Shown: positions 25,488 through 34,920 of the stretch, piece by piece | Layout: each line of letters opens with the position of its first letter | Position numbering within the stretch: the stretch's first letter is position 1 | Source: Streptococcus sp. S5 | GTDB lineage: Bacteria > Bacillota > Bacilli > Lactobacillales > Streptococcaceae | Assembly (NCBI RefSeq): GCF_034134805.1 | Contig: NZ_CP139419.1 | Coordinates: 496,001 to 560,000, forward strand | Reading direction: 5' to 3' | Length of the DNA stretch: 64,000 nucleotides | The notes under the pieces: model-generated | What the model was told of the DNA's origin: nothing | Database searches by the model: none | Seen by the model: the letters and a program-made list of their open reading frames with translations, nothing else | Made by a program: the position numbers and the translations under genes

Positions 25488-26369
25488 ATGGATGCCAGTA
25501 AATGCCAAGCTGTTTTAGTAGCGAGTGAGACCGGCTCTTTTTCAGCCGCAGCTGAACAGCTGAACTATACCCAGTCAGGGATTACAAGGATGATCTCGAG
25601 TTTAGAGGAAGAGTTGGACTTTCCAATTTTCATCCGCAACAAAAAGGGCGTTCGCTTAACGGAAAATGGGCAATTGATGTTGCCTTATTTTAGAGAGATT
25701 GTCGATGCCAATCAGGTGGCGGTCGAAGTCAGTGAGGAAATCAAGGGCTTAGTCAGAGGTTCCATCACAATTGGCTGCTACTTTAGCGTGTCCTCCATGT
25801 GGATGCCTAGCCTCTTAAAAGCATTTTCCGAAACCTATCCATCCATTCAGATTACTCTGTTAGAAGGTGGAAATAAGGAGATTGCCAAGTGGCTAGCTGA
25901 GAAATCTGTCGATATTTGTCTGTGCGCGGAGCCTCAGGATAGTGGAGAGTACAGCTGGAAAGAATTGTATCGAGACCCCTTGGTGGCTTGGTTGCCGAAA
26001 AATCATCCCAAGGCCGAACAAAAGACTTACAAAATTAAAGATCTGGAAACAGAAGATTTTATCCATACCTTACCTGGTCAAGATACAGACCAAGACCGTT
26101 TAATCAAGCAAGAAGGCCTTAATCTGCAGACACGATTCACAACAAAAGACGGCTTTACGACCTATCAGATGGTCAAGGTTGGTCTAGGAGTCAGCTTTAA
26201 CCAAGCGATGATCGCAAGAGACTGGAAAGAAGAAGTGGTGCAAGTTCCGCTCAGTCCGAAACGCTTTGTTTCTCTTGGGATGGCCCTCCCTAAAAAAGAA
26301 AAAGTATCTCCAGCTGTTCAACGATTTATGGACTGTTTAGAGCAATGGATGGTAGAGTTTTTGGAATAG
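25488..26369 (+). CDS. LysR-family transcriptional regulator
   Basis: 293 residues. N-terminal winged HTH (residues 1-60: FSAAAEQLNYTQSGITRMISSLE), then a periplasmic-binding-type effector domain from about residue 90 to the end. Start ATG 25488 with ribosome site AAGGAGGAG. Divergent from the threonine aldolase-like gene, the usual LysR/target arrangement, so amino-acid or glycine metabolism is a guess for the signal. Ends in a bidirectional terminator shared with the VWA gene. Confidence 0.9.
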   Translation: MDASKCQAVLVASETGSFSAAAEQLNYTQSGITRMISSLEEELDFPIFIRNKKGVRLTENGQLMLPYFREIVDANQVAVEVSEEIKGLVRGSITIGCYFSVSSMWMPSLLKAFSETYPSIQITLLEGGNKEIAKWLAEKSVDICLCAEPQDSGEYSWKELYRDPLVAWLPKNHPKAEQKTYKIKDLETEDFIHTLPGQDTDQDRLIKQEGLNLQTRFTTKDGFTTYQMVKVGLGVSFNQAMIARDWKEEVVQVPLSPKRFVSLGMALPKKEKVSPAVQRFMDCLEQWMVEFLE

Positions 26370-26375
26370 AGATTG

Positions 26376-26406
26376 AAAAAGGCCTAATCATTTGATTAGG
26401 CTTTTT
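26376..26406. terminator. bidirectional terminator
   Basis: AAAAAGGCCTAATCA pairs with TGATTAGGCTTTTT with one bulged G, between convergent genes. Confidence 0.9.
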
Positions 26407-26410
26407 CATG

Positions 26411-27829
26411 TTAGTCTTTCTTTGTTTTACGAGAGAGTCCAAAGGCAGCACCCATGCTAAGAAGACCAAGACCTAGAGTCGTCAAAGCAATGGAGTTTTT
26501 GCTTCCTGTATTTGGAAGACTTGCTTCTTTTTGAGGAAGAGCTGCAGGTGCGATATAGACTGCTGTTTTGGCAGGCTCGTTTTTAGCAGGTGTGAATACA
26601 GTCGGTTTCGCAGGGGTTACAACAGCCGGTTTTTGAGGAGTAGGAGTCGGTGTTGCAGGCGTTTGGATACTAGGTGTTTGTGGTTTTGCTTTCGCCACAC
26701 GATGAGATTTTGAGATCAACTCATACTTGTCTGTTTGGACTTTGAAGACACGACCTTTTTGGACAGTTTCAACGACTTTATTGGCAAATTGAACGTTCAA
26801 CAAGTTAGCAAAGTTTTTGTCGATATCTAGGTAGAGACCATTTGTTCCATTGACCAATGGATCAAAGTCTTTTTTTTCACGTGTTTCACCAACCACTGTC
26901 AAAGAGATACCAGCATCTTGAAGGGCTTTCAGTGTCGCTTCTTTTGTTGGTGTATCCTTTGTAAGATCAATGTCCTCATCTGTAATCAAGAAAGCAAAGC
27001 GATGGTTGTTTGCCCCAGTCCCCCAGTTGTAGTCTCCTGAAGTAGCGATATGATGCAATGGAACAGTAGCATTTTCATAGTAGCCTTTAGTTTTGATGGT
27101 TTTCAAAGCAGAAATGAAAGTTTCTGGATCACTTGTGAACTTAGATCCATTGAAATCATGGTATTTAACTTCACTAGCTCTTTCGTATTCAACCAATCCT
27201 AAACGAGCTTGAATATTTTTTGCCGATAGATTACGAACGAAGGTCTCGACATTCTTCATCGTATCCCTGATGTGAGAATCCATTGAAGTTGATTTGTCAA
27301 TGACAAAGACGATGTCTGATGTTGCTTGAACTTCTTTTTTATTGACCACATCGGCTTCTTTTGTCACTTCGACTACAGTTGTTTTATTAACTGTTTCAGT
27401 TGTTGTCTCAGTGTAGTCCGCTGTTTCCTTGGTTGATGTAGCTGTCTTAGTAGATGAGACCGGTTTTGAAGTGCCAACAGGTGTGTTTGGATCTGCTAAG
27501 CTAGTCGTTTTGATGGTTGCTGTTGAAGTAGTGGTGGTGTCTGCACCGTCTGTTTTAGCAGATGGGCCAGTTTTTTTGACGTCCACAGCGATGATATCCC
27601 CAGTTTTTGCTTTATCAGCAGGAACAACTGGTGTATTGGCTTTGGCGTTGATTTCTTCTGTTGCAGCCGTGATAGGTGATTTTGTGGCTGTAGTAGCTGC
27701 AGGAGCAGCTTGGGTTGTGCTAGGTGCAACGTCATCAGCTGAAGCAATAGTCGTTCCTGTGAAGACAGTTCCTAAAACAACGGATGCTAAAGTTAAAGTT
27801 TGTTTACGTGAAATAGTATATTTTTTCAA
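26411..27829 (-). CDS. LPNTG-anchored VWA-domain surface protein (TTG start)
   Basis: 472 residues from TTG 27829, which is preceded by GGGGAC seven bases away and gives a normal signal peptide (LKKYTISRKQTLTLASVVLG, a diverged YSIRK-type motif, cleavage near ASA-DD). The upstream ATG at 27904 lacks a ribosome site and would spoil the signal. Residues about 35-165 are Thr/Ala/Lys-rich low complexity. A von Willebrand A domain covers about 170-350 with MIDAS DKSTS (about 178-182). A Pro/Thr-rich spacer (about 375-435), LPNTG (438-442), a hydrophobic segment and RKTKKD complete a sortase substrate. It likely binds host matrix or platelet ligands through the metal site. Single gene. Confidence 0.9.
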   Translation of the reverse strand: MKKYTISRKQTLTLASVVLGTVFTGTTIASADDVAPSTTQAAPAATTATKSPITAATEEINAKANTPVVPADKAKTGDIIAVDVKKTGPSAKTDGADTTTTSTATIKTTSLADPNTPVGTSKPVSSTKTATSTKETADYTETTTETVNKTTVVEVTKEADVVNKKEVQATSDIVFVIDKSTSMDSHIRDTMKNVETFVRNLSAKNIQARLGLVEYERASEVKYHDFNGSKFTSDPETFISALKTIKTKGYYENATVPLHHIATSGDYNWGTGANNHRFAFLITDEDIDLTKDTPTKEATLKALQDAGISLTVVGETREKKDFDPLVNGTNGLYLDIDKNFANLLNVQFANKVVETVQKGRVFKVQTDKYELISKSHRVAKAKPQTPSIQTPATPTPTPQKPAVVTPAKPTVFTPAKNEPAKTAVYIAPAALPQKEASLPNTGSKNSIALTTLGLGLLSMGAAFGLSRKTKKD

Positions 27830-27997
27830 AATACGTCCCCTTTTTAATAAACTTTTTTCTATCATACAGGTTTTTGAAAAACTTGTCAACGGTATAATAA
27901 TCAAGGCTTTTGCCGACTTTTATATCTCTAGTTATTGATAAAAAGCCGAACAAGAAAAATATTCACATAATAATTTAAATATACAAAACATGCAAAA

Positions 27998-28037
27998 GAA
28001 AATAGGATTCCCACAAATTTGCAGGAATCCTTATTTT
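27998..28037. terminator. bidirectional hairpin terminator behind mleR
   Basis: AAAATAGGATTCC (27999-28011) faces GGAATCC (28024-28030) plus TTATTTT. The 301-base gap 27830-28130 otherwise holds the VWA gene's ribosome site and promoter region and nothing else recognisable. Confidence 0.75.
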
Positions 28038-28130
28038 ATCGGCATTTCTACTCTATTTTTTAGTCGTAAAAAATACTAGCTAGTCACTTTTTTTATGTTT
28101 CTGCATTAGCACTAAGAACAAAGACTACGA

Positions 28131-29006
28131 TTAGTTTAGTAATTTTTCAAAGAATTGGATGACCTCTGGTTTGAGATTACTTTCCTTCGGTTCAACTAGT
28201 GAAACGTAAAAACTAATCCGTTCACTTTCTGCCATCGGAATCGCGATCAGTTCTTCTTCACCATCTGTTAGTGCAAGATCTGCTAGTAAACTGATCCCCA
28301 CTTGTTTACGAAGGAGTTGTTTTAGAAGCTGAATATCATCCGTCTGAAAGAAGGGTGTAGCCTCATGGTGATAGCGCTCATTCAACTGTTCAAAGGCTTT
28401 TAAATGAACAAAGTGCTCATCTGGAATGATAAAATCTTCATCGATGACGTCTGAAAATTGTAATACTTTTTTGGAGGCTAGTGGATGGTTATGATGAAGG
28501 ATATAGAAGAGATCTCGTTTGGCTATTTCTCTTACCTGGAAGCGATGATCTTTAATCGGTTCCAAACTCCCTAAAAAACTAGCATCTAGTTCCCCTTTGG
28601 AAAGCATTTCTAAAAGTTCGACAGATCCTTCTTGGACAGGATGGATACTTTGAAGAGCTGCAACATTACTGATAAAGGCGGGTTGTTTTCGGACAAGATA
28701 GTCAATGATGATTGGTGGGAAACCAACCGTATTGAATTGAGAGAGACTCCGGAGGATCTCTTTTTTGGCCCCTTGAATCTCAGGTAAGACCTTTTGAATA
28801 TGTCGTAGCAAGATTTCTCCTTGGGGCGTCAATTTGAAAGTACGATGAGAAGGATCGTGCGCGATTAATGGACAGTGAAATTCCTTTTCTAGTCGTTTAA
28901 TCGCATAGGAAACGGATGGTTGACTGATCCCGTGTTTTTGGGCAACCCCAGTAAAGGATTGCTGTTGACTAAGATCAAGAAAATAATAAAAGTCCTTAAG
29001 ATTCAT
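28131..29006 (-). CDS. mleR: LysR regulator of malolactic fermentation
   Basis: 291 residues from ATG 29006 (MNLKDFYYFLDLSQQQSF), which has GAGGGAGCCC upstream; an in-frame ATG at 29045 is less likely. HTH at residues 15-40 (FTGVAQKHGISQPSVSYAIKRLE), effector domain after about 90. MleR activates malolactic genes when L-malate is present. mleS and mleP lie about 0.85 kb away in divergent orientation, separated by a small XRE gene. Identification rests on the N-terminus and this context. Confidence 0.82.
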   Translation of the reverse strand: MNLKDFYYFLDLSQQQSFTGVAQKHGISQPSVSYAIKRLEKEFHCPLIAHDPSHRTFKLTPQGEILLRHIQKVLPEIQGAKKEILRSLSQFNTVGFPPIIIDYLVRKQPAFISNVAALQSIHPVQEGSVELLEMLSKGELDASFLGSLEPIKDHRFQVREIAKRDLFYILHHNHPLASKKVLQFSDVIDEDFIIPDEHFVHLKAFEQLNERYHHEATPFFQTDDIQLLKQLLRKQVGISLLADLALTDGEEELIAIPMAESERISFYVSLVEPKESNLKPEVIQFFEKLLN

Positions 29007-29117
29007 TGGGCTCCCTCTTCTAAATAGACAGACATGGATAAGCAAAAATTATCCGTGATAGCTAATTTGACTATATGATTTTTTGTTTGTTACAATCTGA
29101 GGTGAGTCAGAGGATCA

Positions 29118-29468
29118 TTAAAGGCTATCTAAAAGATCTTCGAAAATCGTTAGGATCTTCTCCCTTTTTCCAACTGGAAGTTGCTTAATTTTCATATTTA
29201 CTCTCTTAAGTGAAAGATTGTCGTTAGGATCTGAAGATGATTCAAGTGAATTAAAATTGAAGAATTCTTCAGGCGTTAACTCAAGAGCAGAAATGACTTT
29301 TTCAAGACTGTGAATGGTCAGATTCACGTTTTGATTTTCCAATTGATTGATGTATTTTAATCCAAGATCTGCCCGTTCCGATAGCTCCTCTTGACTCATG
29401 TTTTGTTTTTTTCGCAAATATTTGACCTTTTGCGCTATATACCGTTGTAAATAATGTTTTGTTTTCAT
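29118..29468 (-). CDS. small XRE-family HTH regulator
   Basis: 116 residues from ATG 29468 (another ATG at 29483). A Cro/C1-type HTH spans about residues 12-65 (YLRKKQNMSQEELSERADLG, then LKYINQLENQNVNLTIHSLE). The C-terminal 45 residues are helical (VNMKIKQLPVGKREKILTIF). No toxin, phage or peptide partner is adjacent. It splits the usual mleR-mleS divergent pair, so it may have been inserted here; a regulatory link to malate use is possible but unsupported. Confidence 0.82.
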   Translation of the reverse strand: MKTKHYLQRYIAQKVKYLRKKQNMSQEELSERADLGLKYINQLENQNVNLTIHSLEKVISALELTPEEFFNFNSLESSSDPNDNLSLKRVNMKIKQLPVGKREKILTIFEDLLDSL

Positions 29469-29483
29469 GTAACCAGAATACAA

Positions 29484-29820
29484 GTTTTAAATGACAAAAA
29501 TAACACCTTAAACAAAACAAAGTATCTTATAACAAACATATTTTGGATTTATTATCTATGGCTTTTATAGGTATTGATCATCATAAGTAGAAAAAAGAAT
29601 ACCTGAAAACAGTGGATCTTTTGATGAGAATAACCTTCTAAAAGGTGGAAAGGAACAGGCTTTTTTAAGAGATGACCGTGACTATCTAGGAAGTGATGGA
29701 TGAACCTATTATTTTGTTATCTTTTGAAATCGCATCATTTTCGGTTGTATCGCCTGAACTTTCATTAACTGATTCATTCATATTGTATCATATATAGAAC
29801 GAAGTGTCATTTAATGCAAA
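29484..29820. other. long spacer between the XRE gene and mleS
   Basis: A gap of about 370 bases. A 38-codon open stretch on the plus strand (about 29589-29711, ending DYLGSDG-stop) lacks a start codon and ribosome site and may be gene debris. The final 60 bases are AT-rich and would be the MleR target region. No repeats or clear operators were found. Confidence 0.4.
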
Positions 29821-29824
29821 TAAG

Positions 29825-29833
29825 TGATATAAT
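29825..29833 (+). promoter_or_regulatory. mleS: extended -10 promoter of mleS-mleP
   Basis: TGATATAAT (29825-29833), an extended -10 (TGn-TATAAT), with no good -35 at the right distance. This fits an activator-dependent promoter driven by MleR. Ribosome site AAGGAGG at 29847. Confidence 0.6.
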
Positions 29834-29860
29834 AGAATAAACTAATAAGGAGGTCACATG

Positions 29861-31486
29861 ATGACTGCACATGATATTTTAAACAACCCTTTCCTCAATA
29901 AAGGAACTGCCTTTACTATAGAGGAACGTAAGCAACTAGGTCTCATTGGCCTTCTACCACCTTACGTTCAAACCATTGAAGAACAAGCAGCGCAAACTTA
30001 TGCGCAAATGCAAACGAAGGTTAACGATTTGGAAAAACGTTTGTTCCTAATGGAAATCTTTAATACTAATCGTACTCTATTTTACTACCTATTTGCTCAA
30101 CATTTGGAAGAGTTTAATCCAATTGTCTATGATCCAACTATTGCTGATACCATTGAAGGGTATAGCGATCTCTTTGTAGATCCACAATATGCCGCATATC
30201 TTGATATCAATCATCCTGAAAATATCGAAGCAACTTTGAAAAATGCAGCAGGGGACCGTGAAATTCGTCTCATTGTTGTGACAGATGCAGAAGGTATTCT
30301 CGGTATTGGCGACTGGGGAACAAATGGTGTCGATATTTCTGTTGGGAAATTGATGGTCTATACTGGGGCTGCAGGAATTGATCCTTCAATGGTACTTCCT
30401 TTGGTCATTGATGCAGGTACCAACCGTGAAGAATTGCGTAACAATCCTAATTACTTAGGAAATCGTCACGAACGTGTGCGTGGTGATCGTTACTATGATT
30501 TTATCGATCAATTTGTTCAAACTGCAGAACGCCTCTTCCCTAAACTCTACCTTCACTGGGAAGATTTCGGTCGCTTAAACGCTGCCAACATCCTTGAAAA
30601 ATACCGAAAACAAATTCCAACCTTTAACGATGATATCCAAGGAACTGGTATCGTAACCCTTGGAGGTATCTTTGGTTCATTGGATATTACAGGTGAAAAA
30701 TTAACGGATCAAGTTTATCTCTGCTATGGTGGTGGGACTGCTGGTGCAGGGATTGCCTCTCGTGTCCTTCGTGAAATGGTCAGTGAAGGCCTTTCTGAAG
30801 AAGAAGCCTATAAACGCTTCTTTATGGTCGACAAACAAGGTCTGCTCTTTGATGACATGGATGACCTGACTCCGCAACAAAAACCATTTGCTAAGAAACG
30901 TTCTGATTTTGCCAATGCAGATCAGTTGACGGACCTTCTTGAAGTAGTGAAGACGGTTAAGCCAACTATTCTTGTGGGAACTTCCACTCAGCCAAATACT
31001 TTCACAAAAGAAATTGTAGAAGCTATGTGTGAAAACACTGAACGTCCTATCATTTTCCCATTGTCAAACCCAACCAAACTAGCTGAAGCAAGTGCCAAAG
31101 ATTTGATCGAATGGTCAGACGGAAAAGCATTTGTTGCAACAGGAATTCCAGCTGGTACGATTTCCTATAAAGGGGTGGACTACGTGATTGGTCAAGCGAA
31201 TAATGCCCTGATTTACCCAGGTCTTGGACTTGGTATGCTAGCTTCTGAAGCGAGTCTGTTGACGGATGAAATGATTGGAGCAGCCGCACATTCATTGAGT
31301 GGTATTGTCAATCCAGGCGAACCAGGAGCACCAGTCTTGCCTCCATTCAAGTATGTAGCTGATGTTTCTATCAAAGTAGCAGAAGCAGTTGCTAAAAAAG
31401 CGCAAGAACAAGGTCTTGCGCGTGCTCAAGAAACAGATATGGCTAAAGCAGTTCGTGATTTGAAATGGTATCCAGAATATAAATAA
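29861..31486 (+). CDS. mleS: malolactic enzyme
   Basis: 541 residues from ATG 29861 (the ATG at 29858 lies only four bases from AAGGAGG). The N-terminus [20 protein letters not shown] and the length match malolactic enzymes, which convert L-malate to L-lactate and CO2 with NAD and Mn2+ and so help acid tolerance. Malic enzyme-like motifs: [11 protein letters not shown], the metal-site [16 protein letters not shown] and the NAD motif [10 protein letters not shown]. Distinction from NAD malic enzyme rests on the N-terminus and on the neighbouring permease and MleR. First gene of a two-gene operon. Confidence 0.9.
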   Translation: MTAHDILNNPFLNKGTAFTIEERKQLGLIGLLPPYVQTIEEQAAQTYAQMQTKVNDLEKRLFLMEIFNTNRTLFYYLFAQHLEEFNPIVYDPTIADTIEGYSDLFVDPQYAAYLDINHPENIEATLKNAAGDREIRLIVVTDAEGILGIGDWGTNGVDISVGKLMVYTGAAGIDPSMVLPLVIDAGTNREELRNNPNYLGNRHERVRGDRYYDFIDQFVQTAERLFPKLYLHWEDFGRLNAANILEKYRKQIPTFNDDIQGTGIVTLGGIFGSLDITGEKLTDQVYLCYGGGTAGAGIASRVLREMVSEGLSEEEAYKRFFMVDKQGLLFDDMDDLTPQQKPFAKKRSDFANADQLTDLLEVVKTVKPTILVGTSTQPNTFTKEIVEAMCENTERPIIFPLSNPTKLAEASAKDLIEWSDGKAFVATGIPAGTISYKGVDYVIGQANNALIYPGLGLGMLASEASLLTDEMIGAAAHSLSGIVNPGEPGAPVLPPFKYVADVSIKVAEAVAKKAQEQGLARAQETDMAKAVRDLKWYPEYK

Positions 31487-31569
31487 GTAGATTTAATGGA
31501 GGTGTACGAGTGCGACTGGATGCCTCGTACACCTTTTCTTGTATGTCCTGTTAGATAGAAAGAGAGACT

Positions 31570-32517
31570 ATGGAAATCTTTTTAACTTCAATTCAGAGTA
31601 TTGTACCCATTATCGTCATCATCATTCTTGGTTATTTCTTGCAAGTCCGCGGTTGGTTTCAAGAGAGCTTCGGAAATGACCTATCTAAACTGATTATGAA
31701 CGTGGCCATGCCTGTTGCAATTTTTACCTCTGTTCTTAAATATTTAACTTTAGATAAATTGATTAGCTTGTCTGGCGGTTTGTTGTATACCTTTATCGCC
31801 TTCATTCTTGGTTACCTAGCGGCCTTTATCGCAGTGAAAGTTTTTAAAGTGCGCCCGGGTCGTCGAGGAACCATGATTAATACCTTTGTTAATGCCAATA
31901 CCATATTTATTGGTTTGCCTTTAAATATCGCTTTGTTTGGAAATCAAGCCCTTCCTTACTTCTTGGTTTATTATATTACAAATACAGTATCTACTTGGAC
32001 ATTAGGTGTCTATCTAATGACTTCTGATAGTAAAGAAGGGGCTTCAAAACAGGCTCAAAAATTTAATTGGAAGAAGCTTTTCCCAGCTCCTTTATTAGGT
32101 TTTCTCGTAGCCCTCGTCTTTTTGGTGTTGCGTATTCCTGTTCCAAGTTTTGCGGAAAGCACCTTGACTTATATTGGTAGTTTAACAACGCCCTTATCTC
32201 TTGTCTATATCGGTATCGTCCTAGCTAAGGCAGGTTTGAACACCATTCGCTTTGATAAAGATACCATTATCACACTGGTTGGTCGTTTTATTCTTGCACC
32301 GGTCATCATGCTCTTGGTTCTGAAGTTCTTCTCTCCAAATATGGTGGCACCAGAATTTAGAACCTTTATGATTCAATCAGCAACACCAGCCTTGGCAGTT
32401 CTTCCTATCCTTGCCAATCAAGGTAAAGGCGATGTTGAGTTTTCAACGAATGTGGTCACTCTCAGCACAGTCTTATTTGTGATTGTGGTTCCAATTCTGC
32501 AGACATTGTTGGGATAG
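31570..32517 (+). CDS. mleP: malate permease, AEC family
   Basis: 315 residues, about ten membrane helices, AEC family like the protein at 12763 (shared GWFQESFGNDLSKLI and NTIFIGLPLNIALFG segments). Located 83 bases after mleS, before the shared terminator, so it is the malate importer (malate/lactate exchange or uniport) of the malolactic pathway. Ribosome site AGAAAGAGAG. Role inferred from operon context. Confidence 0.88.
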   Translation: MEIFLTSIQSIVPIIVIIILGYFLQVRGWFQESFGNDLSKLIMNVAMPVAIFTSVLKYLTLDKLISLSGGLLYTFIAFILGYLAAFIAVKVFKVRPGRRGTMINTFVNANTIFIGLPLNIALFGNQALPYFLVYYITNTVSTWTLGVYLMTSDSKEGASKQAQKFNWKKLFPAPLLGFLVALVFLVLRIPVPSFAESTLTYIGSLTTPLSLVYIGIVLAKAGLNTIRFDKDTIITLVGRFILAPVIMLLVLKFFSPNMVAPEFRTFMIQSATPALAVLPILANQGKGDVEFSTNVVTLSTVLFVIVVPILQTLLG

Positions 32518-32560
32518 CATTTATATGAAAAGGATGTAGTTTTAGTGCTATACATTCGTT

Positions 32561-32597
32561 AAAAAGGACGTCGGGTATTATACTCGACGTCCTTTTT
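32561..32597. terminator. bidirectional terminator
   Basis: AAAAAGGACGTCG (32561-32573) pairs with CGACGTCCTTTTT (32585-32597), between mleP and the convergent HAD gene. Confidence 0.93.
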
Positions 32598-32607
32598 AAA
32601 CGGATGA

Positions 32608-33417
32608 CTAGATCAACACATAGGTTTCAACCGCTTGCCCAGCCCCGTTTTCATTATTGGTCTTTGTCACGACTGCTGCTCCCTCTTTCACATCTTGAGG
32701 AGCGTTGCCCATAGCGACCCCGATGCCTGCTTTTTTGAGCATAGGGAGGTCATTGAAGTTGTCCCCCATGGTGAGGACTTCTTCTAAGCTCAAGTGGTAG
32801 TGATTAGCGAGCTCAACCAGAGCATCCTCTTTAGAGACGTGCTTAGCAGTAACTTCTAGGTAGTTGGCTTTGGAGAGATAAAAGGCGGTAGAAGGAAAGT
32901 CGTCGGCGGGAATTGCACGATAGAGGGCTTGGATCTCTTCTGCTTCTCCAATTAAGAGCAATTTGTGGAGGGGCTTTGTCATATCCAGCAAAGGATCCAA
33001 TAGGGGAAGAATAAGAGGTTTTTCCCCTGTAATCCGGGCTTCCTCTTGGCTCCATTGGTCGAGATGATCGGTCATCCAGTCTTTTCCACTATAGAGGTTG
33101 ATCGAAACTTGAGGGAAGTGTTGGTTGGCCCAATCAATAAATTGACGGGCTTCAATCTTGTCTAGGGGATGCTCAAACAGAACCTGATCTCCTTTTTGGA
33201 TTAAGGCTCCATTGTAGCAGGCCATGGGACAGTCCTCTATGCCGAGCTCTTTGGCAATAGGAGCCATCCCTTTTGGAGAGCGAGCAGAGGCCAGCACGAA
33301 AGGAATGGTTTCGCGCTTTAAATCCGGGATCAATGATGCCAACTCTGGATCGATCTGATGGTGATCATTTAAAATAGTACCATCGATGTCGCTGATGATG
33401 AGACGAATGTGAGACAT
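32608..33417 (-). CDS. Cof-type HAD-superfamily sugar-phosphate phosphatase
   Basis: 269 residues. Nucleophile motif SDIDGTI (residues 8-14), a C2B cap domain, and the late motif TMGDNFNDLPML (about 215-226) carrying the acidic Mg2+ ligands. The family dephosphorylates sugar phosphates and cofactors such as FMN or PLP. It lies 12 bases downstream of a DeoR-type regulator gene on the same strand, so the pair probably handles an intracellular sugar phosphate. Substrate unknown. Confidence 0.88.
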   Translation of the reverse strand: MSHIRLIISDIDGTILNDHHQIDPELASLIPDLKRETIPFVLASARSPKGMAPIAKELGIEDCPMACYNGALIQKGDQVLFEHPLDKIEARQFIDWANQHFPQVSINLYSGKDWMTDHLDQWSQEEARITGEKPLILPLLDPLLDMTKPLHKLLLIGEAEEIQALYRAIPADDFPSTAFYLSKANYLEVTAKHVSKEDALVELANHYHLSLEEVLTMGDNFNDLPMLKKAGIGVAMGNAPQDVKEGAAVVTKTNNENGAGQAVETYVLI

Positions 33418-33429
33418 AAAGATTACCTC

Positions 33430-34173
33430 CTAATAGAGAATAGTGGTCTCGCTCCCAACCAGTTTAAGGATGTCGGGGCTAGGTTTTTGATCGGTTATCC
33501 AATAGTCAAATTGCTGGAGACGAGCGAGATAGTAGTTAGCATGTTGGTGGAACTTGGCACTTTCTGCTACCAGCACCTTGGTACGAGTCCGCTCAAAAAC
33601 GAGAGACTTGACTGCAACGTCTTCAGCATCCTCGAAGGTGACCTCGCCATTGGCTAAGCTACTCGCTCCAAAAAAAGCAAGATCAAAGCGAAGATTGTCC
33701 AGTATGTGTGCTTGATTCGCGTCATAGTAGAAGCGGTTTTTAGGGTAGAATTTCCCGCCTAAGAGATGAACGTCAATCTGGGAATGGCTACTGAGCTGGA
33801 TGGCATTGTCAAGGGAATGCGAATAGACCGTGACTTCCTTATTCAGCATGCCAGCAAGCAGGGTCATCGAGGTGGAAACATCGAGAAAGATCACTTGTCC
33901 ATCTTGGATCAATTGCAGGGCCTTTTGAGCCATGGCAGTCTTTTCCTTGTTGGCTCTCTGGCTACGGTCTAGGTAAGAAGGGCCGGGTTCTTTGTTTAAG
34001 GGGAGAAGTCCACCATGGGTCCTACGGACTAGCTGGCGTTGGCTCAGAAGGGCAAAGTCTCTGCGGATAGTATCTTTGGAGACCTTGAAGTAGTCGACCA
34101 TTTCTTTGGCAGATAATTGCTTTTTCTCCTCTAAGAGTTTTAGGATTTTTTCGAGTCGTTGTTCCTGGTACAT
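33430..34173 (-). CDS. DeoR-family transcriptional regulator
   Basis: 247 residues from ATG 34173 (MYQEQRLEKILKLLEEKKQL), preceded by AGAAGGAGCC; the longer frame from 34233 has no ribosome site. HTH at about 15-45 (LSAKEMVDYFKVSKDTIRRDFALL), the classic DeoR signature, and a ribose-5-phosphate-isomerase-like sensor domain after about residue 75. These proteins usually repress sugar genes and respond to a phosphorylated sugar. The partner HAD phosphatase gene follows directly, and the acetyltransferase gene is divergent. Confidence 0.9.
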   Translation of the reverse strand: MYQEQRLEKILKLLEEKKQLSAKEMVDYFKVSKDTIRRDFALLSQRQLVRRTHGGLLPLNKEPGPSYLDRSQRANKEKTAMAQKALQLIQDGQVIFLDVSTSMTLLAGMLNKEVTVYSHSLDNAIQLSSHSQIDVHLLGGKFYPKNRFYYDANQAHILDNLRFDLAFFGASSLANGEVTFEDAEDVAVKSLVFERTRTKVLVAESAKFHQHANYYLARLQQFDYWITDQKPSPDILKLVGSETTILY

Positions 34174-34350
34174 CACTTGGCTCCTTCTTTCTGTTCTTAT
34201 CTGTATTATACTTGCTTTTATAAGCGGATACAAGTGTTTTTTGCGTAATTTTAAGTATTTTTGCTGTTTTTCTTATAAAACCTTCTTTCTGACGTTTGTT
34301 TAAAAGGGGGAATTCTGCTATAATATGTCAAAATCAATTGGAGGTTTCCT

Positions 34351-34920
34351 ATGGCCAGTGAATATGAAAAAATGATTGCAGGCGACTTTTATAGACCCGG
34401 AGACCCTGAATTACGGGCTTTGGCAAAAGTCTCTCGGGAGAAGCAAGAGGCCTTTAACCAGGAGTTGGACCCTAAAAAAGGGGCAAGCATTATTAAAGAG
34501 TGGTTTGGTTCTAGCGGTGAAAACCTCTATCTCAATCGTCACGTTCTTGTGGATTATGGAATCAACATCCATCTGGGAGAAAATTTCTATGCCAATTACA
34601 ATTTGACCATGTTGGATGTATGTCCCATTACCATTGGAAAGAATGCCATGATCGGTCCCAATTGTCAATTTTTGACGCCCTTGCACCCGCTGGATCCAGA
34701 CGAGCGCAATTCTGGTCTGGAGTACGGCGCACCGATTAGGATAGGGGACAATTTCTGGGCAGGAGGAGGCGTCACCATTCTTCCTGGTGTGACACTGGGC
34801 GACAATGTGGTCGCTGGAGCTGGGGCAGTTGTGACCAAGTCCTTTGGAGACAATGTGGTCCTTGGAGGAAACCCAGCCCGTGTCATCAAAGAAATACCCG
34901 TCAAAAAGGAGAAACAATGA
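34351..34920 (+). CDS. sugar O-acetyltransferase, maltose acetyltransferase type
   Basis: 189 residues. An N-terminal Maa domain (YEKMIAGDFYRPGDPEL, residues 5-21) is followed by a left-handed beta-helix of hexapeptide repeats (ITIGKNAMIGPN, VTILPGVTLGDN, NVVAGAGAVVTKSF). HPLD (about residue 112) holds the catalytic His. It transfers acetyl from acetyl-CoA to glucose, maltose or galactosides. The nucleoside phosphorylase gene overlaps its end by 4 bases. Ribosome site TTGGAGG. Confidence 0.9.
   Translation: MASEYEKMIAGDFYRPGDPELRALAKVSREKQEAFNQELDPKKGASIIKEWFGSSGENLYLNRHVLVDYGINIHLGENFYANYNLTMLDVCPITIGKNAMIGPNCQFLTPLHPLDPDERNSGLEYGAPIRIGDNFWAGGGVTILPGVTLGDNVVAGAGAVVTKSFGDNVVLGGNPARVIKEIPVKKEKQ

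Noticed and set aside
29589..29711. Possible small peptide gene before mleS
   Set aside because: No start codon with a ribosome site and no signal or double-glycine leader; it may be gene debris at most.
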